Shown piece after piece: positions 56,690 to 63,994 of a DNA stretch of 64,000 nt. Below the pieces are notes generated by a model. That model worked only from the letters and a program-made list of their open reading frames with translations. It made no database searches and was not told where the DNA came from. The stretch is taken from positions 186,001 through 250,000 of the forward strand of contig NZ_JABJRC010000008.1 of NCBI RefSeq assembly GCF_013131805.1, in the 5' to 3' direction. Source of the stretch: Kribbella sandramycini. Lineage in GTDB: Bacteria; Actinomycetota; Actinomycetes; Propionibacteriales; Kribbellaceae. The position numbers were made by a program, and so were the translations under genes. The stretch's first letter is position 1. Each line of letters begins with the position of its first letter.

Positions 56690-57283
56690 GTGAGCGCATT
56701 ACGGACACGGGGCCTGATCGGTGCGACGCTCGTCGTGGCAGTTCTCGGGATGACCGCCGCCTGCGGCTCCGAGAACGCCTCGTCTCCGCCCGCCGCCCAG
56801 CCCACCGAAACCCCGACCAGCACGCCGCCGCCGAGCGCGACGCCGACCCCCAGTACGGACTGCCCCGACACGATCAAGTCGGTCCAGGACGCGACGAACA
56901 AGGTGCCGTGGGGCACCGGAGCCGCGAAGTCGCTGTTCCAACCCGTCTCCGTGGCGATCTGCCAGTACGACGCCGGCGCGACCGGACCGACGTACGCGAA
57001 TGTGACCACCAAACGCAGCGGCGCCCAGGCGACCGGCCTGTTCGCCCTGGTGAACGCGGCGAAGCCGGTCGCGAAGAAGCCGGAGTTCTGCACCAAGGAG
57101 CTGGGCCCGACCTGGGTGCTGCGGTTCACCGACAACGACCGCGGCGTCCTGTCCTACACGGTCGAGGCGTTCGGCTGCCGTCACCTGGTCGCGACCGGTC
57201 TGGAGGGCCAGGGCAAACCCGGCGTCCTGCCGGCGCCGCGCCAGGCCACCCCCGAGCTGATCAAGTCGCTCGGCCTGCGCTGA
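56690..57283 (+). CDS. Secreted lipoprotein, DUF3558-like
   Basis: A 197-residue lipoprotein: signal RGLIGATLVVAVLGMTAAC, a Pro/Thr/Ser linker (about 24-55, likely glycosylated), and a folded part with four cysteines (DCPDTI, AICQYD, EFCTKE, FGCRHL) giving two probable disulfides. Layout resembles DUF3558 and similar actinobacterial envelope lipoproteins, though the match is loose. GTG at 56690 has GGAAGGA upstream. A strong terminator follows. Confidence 0.82.
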   Translation: MSALRTRGLIGATLVVAVLGMTAACGSENASSPPAAQPTETPTSTPPPSATPTPSTDCPDTIKSVQDATNKVPWGTGAAKSLFQPVSVAICQYDAGATGPTYANVTTKRSGAQATGLFALVNAAKPVAKKPEFCTKELGPTWVLRFTDNDRGVLSYTVEAFGCRHLVATGLEGQGKPGVLPAPRQATPELIKSLGLR

Positions 57284-57331
57284 CCCTGCGCCGGACGCGC
57301 CCCCCGAAGCCGTCCGGACCGGGGTCACACC

Positions 57332-57363
57332 GCGGTCCAGACCGGGAGACCGGTCTGGACCGC
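57332..57363 (+). terminator. Terminator after lipoprotein gene
   Basis: A perfect 14-pair stem (arms 57332-57345 and 57350-57363) with GAGA loop, 49 bases past the lipoprotein stop. Confidence 0.82.
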
Positions 57364-57418
57364 CCGGTGAGCTGAACCTGGTGAGACGCAACTGTGCGGC
57401 GAACCATGCAGCACTCTG

Positions 57419-57452
57419 AACACCTCGATGCATCTAATAGTTGTGAGGTGTT
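57419..57452. promoter_or_regulatory. Inverted repeat before second SigE-family gene
   Basis: AACACCTC and GAGGTGTT are exact complements separated by 18 AT-richer bases containing TCTAATAG. It is 25 bases upstream of the sigma gene start; an operator or promoter region is likely. Confidence 0.45.
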
Positions 57453-57476
57453 GCACGCCCAGCCCGGGAGTCACGA

Positions 57477-57971
57477 GTGGAGTTCGAGGAGTACGTGTCC
57501 GCGCGCGGACAGGACCTGGTCCGGCTCGGTTTCACCGTCTCCGGCGACTACCAGCGCGCCGAGGATCTGGCCCAGACCGCGCTGATGCAAGCGTTCCGGT
57601 CCTGGCGCAAGGTGCGCGGGGCGGACGATCCGCACCACTACGTCCGGCGGATCCTCGTCAACGAGTACCTGGCGATGACGCGTCGCCGCTCGTTCACCGA
57701 GGCGCCGACGGCAGACGTCGAACCGCACCGCACGGTGCCCGACCCGGCCACCGACATCGTGAACTCCGACGACCTGTGGCACGCGCTGCAGGAGCTGTCG
57801 GGCCGGGAGCGGGTCGTGCTGGTCCTGCGCTACTACCAGGACCTCGACGACCACACGATCGCCGACCTGCTCGGCATCAAACCGTCCTCCGTCCGCTCGA
57901 CGGCCAGCCGTGCGCTGGCCACGTTGCGGAGGACCAGGCAGTCCCACCGTGTTGATGAGAGGTTGTCGTGA
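57477..57971 (+). CDS. SigE-family ECF RNA polymerase sigma factor
   Basis: A 164-residue sigma factor. Region 2: FEEYVSARGQDLVRLGFTVSGDYQRAEDLAQTALMQAFRSW; region 4: LSGRERVVLVLRYYQDLDDHTIADLLGIKPSSVRSTASRALATLR. Same subfamily as the protein at 25933. GTG at 57477 has GGGAG upstream. The next gene overlaps by GTGA and encodes a membrane protein, as expected for a sigma/anti-sigma module. Confidence 0.93.
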   Translation: MEFEEYVSARGQDLVRLGFTVSGDYQRAEDLAQTALMQAFRSWRKVRGADDPHHYVRRILVNEYLAMTRRRSFTEAPTADVEPHRTVPDPATDIVNSDDLWHALQELSGRERVVLVLRYYQDLDDHTIADLLGIKPSSVRSTASRALATLRRTRQSHRVDERLS

Positions 57972-58585
57972 GTAACACCGAGCTCGAGGATGACCTGCGC
58001 GGGACATTGGGCCGCGCTGCTGCTTCCGTGCCGATGGCCACCGGCCTGTCCGACCGGGCGACGTCCGGCGTCCGTCAGGCCAGGCGCCGCGCCTGGATGG
58101 TCTCCGGCATCGCCGCGGCCGCCGTCGTCGCCGTGACGGCCGCGGGCTTCGGCCTGGCCGGCCGGGGCGCGACGACCGAGCCGCCGGTCGCCGTCGGAGG
58201 GGCGACGTCCCAGCCGCCCCAGCCGACCGAGCAAGCGCCGTCCGCCAAGACCGTCACCGGCACCTGGAACGTGCTGCAGATCGCCGGCCAGAAGTCGTTG
58301 AAGGCTCCCCGGCCGGACAACCCGGTCCTGCGATTCCGCACCGACGGGACGTGGAGCGGCTCGGACGGCTGCAACGGGATCCAGGGCACCTACACGATCG
58401 GCCAGCGCGGCGAGTTCAGCGCGAAGGCCGGCCCGCAACGACTGATCGGCTGCAACAACGTTCCGCACAGTGACGTCCTGCAGTCCGCCAAGCGGATCGC
58501 CATCAGCGCCGGGAAGGACTCGGACACCCTGGCTTTCTACGCTGCGAATGGGCACGAGCTTGCGAGATACGCTCGCGCACGGTAG
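57968..58585 (+). CDS. META-domain membrane protein, putative anti-sigma partner
   Basis: A 205-residue protein. About 40 cytoplasmic residues with Arg-rich end (VRQARRRAW), one membrane helix (MVSGIAAAAVVAVTAAGFGLAG), a Pro/Ala linker and an extracytoplasmic META/HslJ-like domain (VTGTWNVLQIAGQ ... LRFRTDGTWSGSDGCNGIQGTYTIG ... LIGCNN) with two cysteines. Coupled to the sigma gene by GTGA. The META domain would be the sensing part; regulation is inferred. Confidence 0.85.
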   Translation: MSNTELEDDLRGTLGRAAASVPMATGLSDRATSGVRQARRRAWMVSGIAAAAVVAVTAAGFGLAGRGATTEPPVAVGGATSQPPQPTEQAPSAKTVTGTWNVLQIAGQKSLKAPRPDNPVLRFRTDGTWSGSDGCNGIQGTYTIGQRGEFSAKAGPQRLIGCNNVPHSDVLQSAKRIAISAGKDSDTLAFYAANGHELARYARAR

Positions 58586-58677
58586 TCAAATTTGCTTGCG
58601 GACCGTGATCGCCTATTGACTGAGCGGAGTCTCTCACCGGACGATTGACCGAGGTCGTCCACTGATAGGGGAGCTCT

Positions 58678-59991
58678 GTGCGACTCTCAGCCACCGTCCC
58701 ACTGCTGGCCCTTGGCTCAGTCTCACTCTTCGCAGTCGGTCTCACGGCCACCGCGTCGACACGTTCACCGGCCACCGCGCCGACCGGAGCGACGGCTGCC
58801 GACGCCTGTTCGCACGGGCAGCCGTCGATCAGCGCGAGCTCGGCGAAGCGGCTCTCCCAGCCGACCTCGCCGAAGGACCCGCGCCCGCTCGGCGAGACCC
58901 TCGGCGAAGGCGTCAGCACCGCGCTCCGCTCACTGGAGCCGCTGGACGCGACCGGCCGGCCGAAGTCGGGCCTGCCGTACGGGCTGAGCCAGGGCATCGT
59001 CGGCGTGATCGGCTCGGCCACGACCGGATACAAGGTCGTCGTCGACGCCAAGGTGCTGAACCAGAAGCGCTACCAGGCCGCGATGGCGAAGAACGTGCCG
59101 CCCGCGGGTAAGCAGCTGGTCGGCCTCGAGCGCAGCTGCCGCTCGGCGAAGTCGATCGGCGACAGCTGGAAGGCCGTCGGCGCCCGCGCCTGGTCCGAGG
59201 ACGCGCAGCGGACGACGTTCGCCGCGGATCTCGACCCGAGCAGCGAAAAGGTCCTGGTCGAGTACGACAAGGCGACCACCTCCCCCGAATCGCTGGCCGG
59301 GCTGCGTGGCCTCTCCGGCGTACAACTCGTCGAAGGTGCCCTCGGGCGCACGTCGCGGCTCAGCGACACCCCGAAGGGCGGCCACTGGGGCGGCGCGCGG
59401 ATCACCTCGGCCAGCAAGAACTGCTCGGCCGGCTTCTCCGTCGTCCGCCGCTCCGACGGCAAGCGCGGCTCCGTCACCGCGGGCCACTGCGGCGGCGTCG
59501 GCACCGAGTGGAAGTCCGGCCCGAACTACTACGGCACGACAACCGTACGGACGAAGTACCCCGACTACGATCAGTCCCTGCTCACCGGCAGCAGCTACGG
59601 CACCAAGATCTGGACCGACGGCCCCGGCGACTCCGCCAACACCCGCACCGTCACCGGCGGCGGCGACCCCGGCGTCGGCACCTCCGTCTGCCAGTCCGGC
59701 AGCTTCAGCACCTCACTCTGCGGCCTCACCGTCCGCTCCACCAACGCCCGCTACTGCGACACCGACGGCTGCACCACCTACGTCATCCGCGCCACCCGCG
59801 GCGGCCAGGTAGCCATCGTCGGCGGCGACTCCGGCGGCCCCCTCTACAGCCGCCCCGGCTCAGCCACCGCCACCATCCGCGGCATCACCTTCGCCGGCGC
59901 CGGCTGCACCTCCTCCCGCTGCACCACCCTCTACGCCGAACGCTACGCCTCCATCACCGGCCACCTAGGCGTCCGCGCCCTCACCAACTAA
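58678..59991 (+). CDS. Secreted S1-family (chymotrypsin-like) serine protease
   Basis: A 437-residue preproprotein. Signal peptide LSATVPLLALGSVSLFAVGLTATA, a pro-region of about 200 residues, and a C-terminal protease domain. Catalytic His in SVTAGHCG, Asp in YPDYDQSLL, Ser in VGGDSGGPLY; at least three cysteine pairs. The layout resembles streptogrisin-type alpha-lytic proteases. GTG at 58678 has GGGGAG upstream. Last core gene before the integrated element. Confidence 0.92.
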   Translation: MRLSATVPLLALGSVSLFAVGLTATASTRSPATAPTGATAADACSHGQPSISASSAKRLSQPTSPKDPRPLGETLGEGVSTALRSLEPLDATGRPKSGLPYGLSQGIVGVIGSATTGYKVVVDAKVLNQKRYQAAMAKNVPPAGKQLVGLERSCRSAKSIGDSWKAVGARAWSEDAQRTTFAADLDPSSEKVLVEYDKATTSPESLAGLRGLSGVQLVEGALGRTSRLSDTPKGGHWGGARITSASKNCSAGFSVVRRSDGKRGSVTAGHCGGVGTEWKSGPNYYGTTTVRTKYPDYDQSLLTGSSYGTKIWTDGPGDSANTRTVTGGGDPGVGTSVCQSGSFSTSLCGLTVRSTNARYCDTDGCTTYVIRATRGGQVAIVGGDSGGPLYSRPGSATATIRGITFAGAGCTSSRCTTLYAERYASITGHLGVRALTN

Positions 59992-60020
59992 CCCTCCGCT
60001 AAGCTGTCCCCGCATCGTGC

Positions 60021-60071
60021 GCCCCCGTAGCTCAGGGGATAGAGCGTCGGTTTCCTAAACCGTGCGTCGCA
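60021..60071 (+). pseudogene. tRNA-Arg (CCT) missing its 3' third
   Basis: Positions 1-51 of a tRNA-Arg: acceptor 5' strand GCCCCCG, D arm, anticodon loop TTCCTAA and start of the variable region. After TCGCA the sequence departs: no proper T arm and no CGGGGGC to close the acceptor stem. Its anticodon arm differs from the intact copy at 61648 (GTCGG versus AGTGG), so it is not a simple duplication. Likely the host gene cut by integration. Confidence 0.8.
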
Positions 60072-60144
60072 AGATCGATCTACAGGCATCAATCCTTCTC
60101 TGACCTGCGCATACGCGGTTCCCGCGTGACTCTGAACTCGCACG

Positions 60145-60164
60145 TGGGAACACTTTTGGGAACA
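60145..60164 (+). repeat. Two direct TGGGAACA repeats before integrase
   Basis: TGGGAACA at 60145-60152 and 60157-60164, 12 bases apart, upstream of a -10-like TATTCT (60174-60179). Possible binding site for the integrase arm domain or its GntR domain. Confidence 0.5.
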
Positions 60165-60185
60165 GCGTCGCAGTATTCTGCCGCT

Positions 60186-61637
60186 GTGGCAGCACCTCAA
60201 GGACACGTCGAGCAGCACAAGAACGGACGGTTTCGCGCCGTCGTGTCGAACGGCCGCGACCCGGTCACCGGCAAACGCCGGTTCCTCAAGTCACCGTGGA
60301 CCGCCGAGGAGCCCGACGCTGAGATCGCGAGGCTCCAGCTACTGCTCCAGGTCCAGCAAGGCAAAGCGACCAAGGGCAACCTCACCGTCATGGAGGTGCT
60401 CGATAAGTACCGCGCGGTCGTCAATCCCAACCACAAGCGGCGGACGATCGTTCGCCGTGACCAACTGATTCGCGACTACGTCATGCCACGGTTTGGCAAG
60501 GACTTCAAGGCAGCAAAGATAGACGCCGAGATGCTGGAGAACTACTACGCAATGCTCCAGTCTTGCAAGGACAACGCTCAGCTCCGCATGAATCACAGGG
60601 CCAAGGAGCACACCTGCGAGCCGCTGGCGAGCAGCTCAGTGCGCCAGATCCACTTCATCCTCACCGGCGCCTTCAAGCGGGCGGTCAAATGGGGCTATCT
60701 GGACGTCAACCAACCGGCTCTGGCGGAGCCGCCGGCGCTCGAACTGAATCTGCCCGACCCGCCAACACCGGAGGAGCTAGCTCCCGTACTCAATGAAGCC
60801 TGGCGTGACCTGAACTGGGGGATGTTCCTCTGGATGACCATGATCACCGCGAGCCGGCGCGGCGAGATCTGCGTCGCGCGGTGGACGGACGTCAAGTGGA
60901 AACAGGCGAAGATCATGGTCGCGCGCGCCGGAGACCAGTACGCCGGCAAGGTCGAGGAGATCACAACCAAACGCAAGCTACAGAAGCTGCAGTCTCTCGA
61001 CCCGCTCACGATGGAGCTGCTCCAGATGTACCGCGAGTACTGCGAGCGGCAGTGCAAACGGCTCGGAGTCGAGCTAGCCCGCGATGCATTCCTGTTCTCG
61101 ACAGAGCCGGATTTCAGCGCGGCTCTGAAACCAAACACGGCGACGCAGCGATACCGCCGGCTCGCGACTCGAAACAAGCTGCGAAGCACCCGACTCCACT
61201 CGATTCGCCACTATGGCGCCACGGAGCTGTTGAGCGCCGGCGTCGACCTCCGGACCGTGCAGGGGCGGCTCGGACACGCTCAAGGCTCGACCACACTCAG
61301 GTTCTACACCGCCTGGTCGGAGCGATCTGACGCTGCCGCCTCTGCGATCCTTGCGCAGACGGTTCCGCGCCCGGACTTCGCCGACCGGACCCCACGCCAC
61401 GCCTGGGAGATCCTCACCGCCTCACTGCGCCACAGCATTGAGAACGGGACCTATCCCGTGGGCTCAGAACTGCCGCTCGCACGTGAGCTCGCAGCCGAAC
61501 ACAACGTCTCGGTCGGGACCGTCAGCAGAGCGACTGCTGCTCTACGAGACCTCGGCCTAGTCGAAGCTAAGCAGTACCGGCGAGCGAAGGTGATGCGCCA
61601 GTTCCGGCCACCGACGATCGTCGAAGAAGCTGGCTGA
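60186..61637 (+). CDS. int: Tyrosine integrase fused to a C-terminal GntR helix-turn-helix
   Basis: A 483-residue protein. N-terminal arm-binding strand region (GHVEQHKNGRFRAVVSNGRDP), SAM-like core-binding domain (about 65-180), then the catalytic domain with Arg in ITASRRGE (near 225), H338-x-x-R341 in LHSIRHYG, H364 in RLGHAQG and Tyr374 in LRFYTAW. After this, residues about 403-470 form a complete GntR winged helix (HSIENGTYPVGSELPLAREL, then VSVGTVSRATAALRDLGLVE). GTG at 60186 sits six bases after TATTCT and is preferred; GTG at 60126 is an alternative. Catalyses integration/excision; the added domain may control its own expression or direction. Confidence 0.93.
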   Translation: MAAPQGHVEQHKNGRFRAVVSNGRDPVTGKRRFLKSPWTAEEPDAEIARLQLLLQVQQGKATKGNLTVMEVLDKYRAVVNPNHKRRTIVRRDQLIRDYVMPRFGKDFKAAKIDAEMLENYYAMLQSCKDNAQLRMNHRAKEHTCEPLASSSVRQIHFILTGAFKRAVKWGYLDVNQPALAEPPALELNLPDPPTPEELAPVLNEAWRDLNWGMFLWMTMITASRRGEICVARWTDVKWKQAKIMVARAGDQYAGKVEEITTKRKLQKLQSLDPLTMELLQMYREYCERQCKRLGVELARDAFLFSTEPDFSAALKPNTATQRYRRLATRNKLRSTRLHSIRHYGATELLSAGVDLRTVQGRLGHAQGSTTLRFYTAWSERSDAAASAILAQTVPRPDFADRTPRHAWEILTASLRHSIENGTYPVGSELPLARELAAEHNVSVGTVSRATAALRDLGLVEAKQYRRAKVMRQFRPPTIVEEAG

Positions 61638-61647
61638 TTCGGATGGG

Positions 61648-61720
61648 TGCCCCCGGCAGGATTCGAACCTGCGGCACATGGTTTAGGAAACCACTGCTCT
61701 ATCCCCTGAGCTACGGGGGC
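61648..61720 (-). tRNA. tRNA-Arg (anticodon CCT), complete
   Basis: A full 73-base cloverleaf reading AGG codons: GCCCCCG pairs with CGGGGGC, anticodon loop TTCCTAA, T arm GCAGG-TTCGAAT-CCTGC, discriminator A. No encoded CCA (ACCC follows). A -10-like TATGCT lies about ten bases upstream. It ends ten bases from the integrase stop on the opposite strand, so it travels with the element. Confidence 0.97.
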
Positions 61721-61834
61721 AACGCGCGGAGCATAGCCTACAGTGCCCACGGATTCGGCAGCTGCGACAGCGCAAGCAACTCACAGCGCGAGTCGTTGCG
61801 GGAGGCGCAGGGCGATTGCGACCTGCGGTTTGGG

Positions 61835-61877
61835 TAGGCCCCGTGCGACTCGATCCCGCCCACCCGCGGATTAAAAG
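61835..61877 (-). pseudogene. 3'-half remnant of a tRNA-Lys (TTT)-like gene
   Basis: On the minus strand: anticodon loop CTTTTAA, then TCCGCGGGT, a T-arm-like GGGATCGAGTC, and a 3' end GGGGCCTACC. Nothing upstream of the anticodon loop resembles a tRNA 5' half. Typical of an attachment-site fragment. Confidence 0.55.
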
Positions 61878-61891
61878 GGGGTGTGATGGCG

Positions 61892-61941
61892 TTTTCAGCT
61901 CAGGAGCCCTTCTCACTTTTCAGCTCAGGAGCCCTTCTCAC
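61892..61941 (+). repeat. 25-base perfect tandem repeat (two units)
   Basis: Units 61892-61916 and 61917-61941 are identical; each begins TTTTCAGCTCAGGAGC and ends CTTCTCAC. Only two units and no spacer, so not a CRISPR. Confidence 0.9.
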
Positions 61942-62296
61942 TTAGCCTCGGAGTCACTCTGGTTCGGTCCGATTGACAGGGTTTCGCACCACGATTGATC
62001 CCACGGACTCCGCACGAGTTGCGCCCAGAGCGTCACCCGAACATGTCGACCATATCTCCGCGCCTGCCCCTGATAGCCGCCGGATTCACAAGACAGTCGG
62101 GTTCAGGCGCGGGGTTGAGCTGCGTTCAATCCCCCGGTAGGGGACGCGCGGTCAGGAGACGATCCGCCTCGCCCGCTAGCCCCTGATGCCACGCCATGAA
62201 GCATGCGCCATGAGCTTCCCGGAACCACACTGAATGTAGCCGCGTCGCAGCTATACGTGACAACTGTCCAGGTGGTGCCCTTCAGGAGGATTAGCC

Positions 62297-62929
62297 ATGT
62301 CCCACGGTCGAGTGTGCTCGGAATCGACGTTAGCGCCGTGCAGTTGTTCGTGTGGAGGCAGTTTGCACGGCGGGGTCGCCGCGCCATTGTTCCGGTCGAT
62401 GCTGAGCAGTTACACGGAGTCCAAGGAGTTCGAGCTCGTCGGGCAGCCAGCGCGGGTCGCAGTCGACGTACTGGCTGAGGCGATCCAGCGGTCGCCGGCG
62501 GATGCGGCGCAGCTGTATGAGACGGTCCAGGAGATCGTCGCGGACGAGTGGTGGGAACGTTTGTGGGAGAGGCAGCCACGCCGGCGCAAAGCCGGACGTC
62601 GTCACTGGCTGTGCCAGATCTTGTCCGAGGTTGCGGACATGCTAGATGAGCTCGGCGACGTCGGCGGAATGGTCGCAGATGACGTATACGCCGGGTGTGT
62701 CGATGCTGGGTGGGGCCCGTTGCGTAGCAAGGCTGCCTCGATGATTGCAGGCCATCTAGCCGCAGTGACCTTGGGGCCGGCGCTGGCACCGTTGGCGACA
62801 GTATCGCTCAAGGTCCGGCTCGTAGCGGTGATGTTCTGTCCCGATACCGGTAAGCATCCTGCGCTCGAGAACGGATGCGCACGGCAAGTCCTGGAGGCGC
62901 TCGGCCTTCCTGGCACCGTCGCGGCCTGA
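62297..62929 (+). CDS. Element-borne protein with Cys-Gly-His N-terminal motif
   Basis: A 210-residue protein of unknown function. ATG at 62297 has an excellent AGGAGG seven bases upstream. The N terminus carries PCSCSCGGSLHGG, a Cys/His cluster that could bind a metal, and which I have a loose impression recurs in actinobacterial element proteins. The rest is helical (ARVAVDVLAEAIQRSP ... EEVADMLDELGDVGG-like stretches). Codon use is less GC-biased than in the core genes, fitting cargo DNA. Confidence 0.7.
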   Translation: MSHGRVCSESTLAPCSCSCGGSLHGGVAAPLFRSMLSSYTESKEFELVGQPARVAVDVLAEAIQRSPADAAQLYETVQEIVADEWWERLWERQPRRRKAGRRHWLCQILSEVADMLDELGDVGGMVADDVYAGCVDAGWGPLRSKAASMIAGHLAAVTLGPALAPLATVSLKVRLVAVMFCPDTGKHPALENGCARQVLEALGLPGTVAA

Positions 62930-63013
62930 CCCTCGCCTGGGTATCAAAGGAGCCCGAGCACCCGGGCCAGTTGCACCGGCAAGACTCGACTTTGGCTCAG
63001 CGGGCTCTAGACT

Positions 63014-63418
63014 ATGCCAGTGGCTGAACTGGACTACGCTTTCGTCGCCGACTACGCGAAGGTCGAGCGTAGCGGGACTCTGACCGTCGTTGGGGCAAGT
63101 TACACGCAAGTCACCGTGTCTCGGCTTCCCGCCGCTCACCTGATGTCCATCGCTGGTCGTGTTCGGTCACGTGTCGACGCTGGCCCCGTGAGTCTGACCG
63201 TCACAATTAAGCCGCCGCTTACCGACCAGTTCGTCGTCGTTTTCACCATGGATCTCACGCCCGAGCCGGACGCCCGCCCGTACGGTGACGGCCGCCTCGG
63301 CCTGCTCTTCGCGATCACGACAGGGCTACCTCTTGACCACGAGGGGGTCTACACGATCGACCTTGAGCTAGAGGGCTCTCACGCTAGAACCCTCATGTTC
63401 GAGGTCATTAAGTCGTAG
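63014..63418 (+). CDS. DUF6941-like beta protein
   Basis: A 134-residue single-domain protein: ELDYAFVADYAKVERSGTLTVVGASYTQV at the start and GLPLDHEGVYTIDLELEG near the end, mostly beta strands. This resembles DUF6941-type proteins, which are widespread and uncharacterised. No signal peptide. Located two bases before the DUF4258 gene, so the three following genes probably share a transcript. Confidence 0.7.
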   Translation: MPVAELDYAFVADYAKVERSGTLTVVGASYTQVTVSRLPAAHLMSIAGRVRSRVDAGPVSLTVTIKPPLTDQFVVVFTMDLTPEPDARPYGDGRLGLLFAITTGLPLDHEGVYTIDLELEGSHARTLMFEVIKS

Positions 63419-63420
63419 CG

Positions 63421-63657
63421 ATGGCGTACCACTACACGGCTCACATGAGGCAGCGAATGAAGCAGCGCGGTGTGACCCGCGCCGATGTAGAGCATGCCCT
63501 GACTCATCTCGACGCTCCGCCAGAGTCGACGCCGGAGAACAGTGTCAAGTACATTGGTAGGTCCGTGGACGGTCGTCTGCTCAAGATTTGGATCGTTGAG
63601 CCTGGCGTGACCGCTCTGCGACCTATACTTAAATCCACCGCTTGGAAGGGAGCGTGA
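63421..63657 (+). CDS. DUF4258 protein, possible toxin of a two-gene module
   Basis: A 78-residue protein: YTAHMRQRMKQRGVTRADVEHALTHLD and SVDGRLLKIWIV match DUF4258, a small fold related to RelE/BrnT-like RNases. His and Arg in the first helix are the usual candidate active-site residues. The next gene starts one base after its stop. Toxin activity is inferred from pairing only. Confidence 0.78.
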   Translation: MAYHYTAHMRQRMKQRGVTRADVEHALTHLDAPPESTPENSVKYIGRSVDGRLLKIWIVEPGVTALRPILKSTAWKGA

Positions 63658-63658
63658 C

Positions 63659-63994
63659 ATGGCTACGATCGAGCTTCAGATCGACCCCGTTGCCGCAGCT
63701 GCCTACATCTTGCTGAGTGAAGCTGAGTGTACTCGCACCGAGCAGGTAAACGACGAAGTGTTGGTGGACCTGGATGAGTTCGACGTGGTCGTCGGTATCG
63801 AGGTACTCCGACTGTCTGCTCAGATCCCGTTTCAGCAGCTAGTCGACCGGTACCACGTCCACCAGGACGTAATTGAGCTCCTTCGCCGTATTCAGCCCAA
63901 CGTATCCAGCTTCGTGATGCTGACCCAAGGCTCCGACGGTGCCGCCAATGTTCAGCCGCACGCCGAGCGTGTCAAGCAGGACAACGCCAGCTGA
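63659..63994 (+). CDS. DUF2283 protein, possible partner of DUF4258
   Basis: A 111-residue protein. Residues about 5-60 are DUF2283 (IDPVAAAAYILLSEAE ... VLVDLDEFDVVVGIEVLRLSAQ); a C-terminal extension of about 50 residues follows. DUF2283 genes are often paired with DUF4258 genes and may encode the antitoxin. Co-translated with the DUF4258 gene; stop codon six bases before the window end. Confidence 0.8.
   Translation: MATIELQIDPVAAAAYILLSEAECTRTEQVNDEVLVDLDEFDVVVGIEVLRLSAQIPFQQLVDRYHVHQDVIELLRRIQPNVSSFVMLTQGSDGAANVQPHAERVKQDNAS

Larger units (their letters stand above)
61721..62296. other. Gene-free accessory stretch with tRNA remnant and repeats
   Basis: About 575 bases without a convincing gene. 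It holds the tRNA-Lys-like remnant, a 25-base tandem repeat (61892-61941) and a nine-base inverted repeat, CCGCGCCTG / CAGGCGCGG (62058-62066, 62104-62112). GC content drops locally. It may include recombination sites of this or an older element. Confidence 0.6.

Noticed and set aside
60021-60093. Functional tRNA-Arg
   Set aside because: No T arm and no 3' acceptor strand; cannot fold into a cloverleaf.
60126-60188. GTG at 60126 as integrase start
   Set aside because: The extra 20 residues resemble nothing, and cover the direct repeats and the -10-like element.
61892-61941. CRISPR array
   Set aside because: Only two units, no spacers and no cas genes.
62058-62112. Nine-base inverted repeat as a terminator
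   Set aside because: The 37-base loop is too long and there is no gene directly upstream to terminate.
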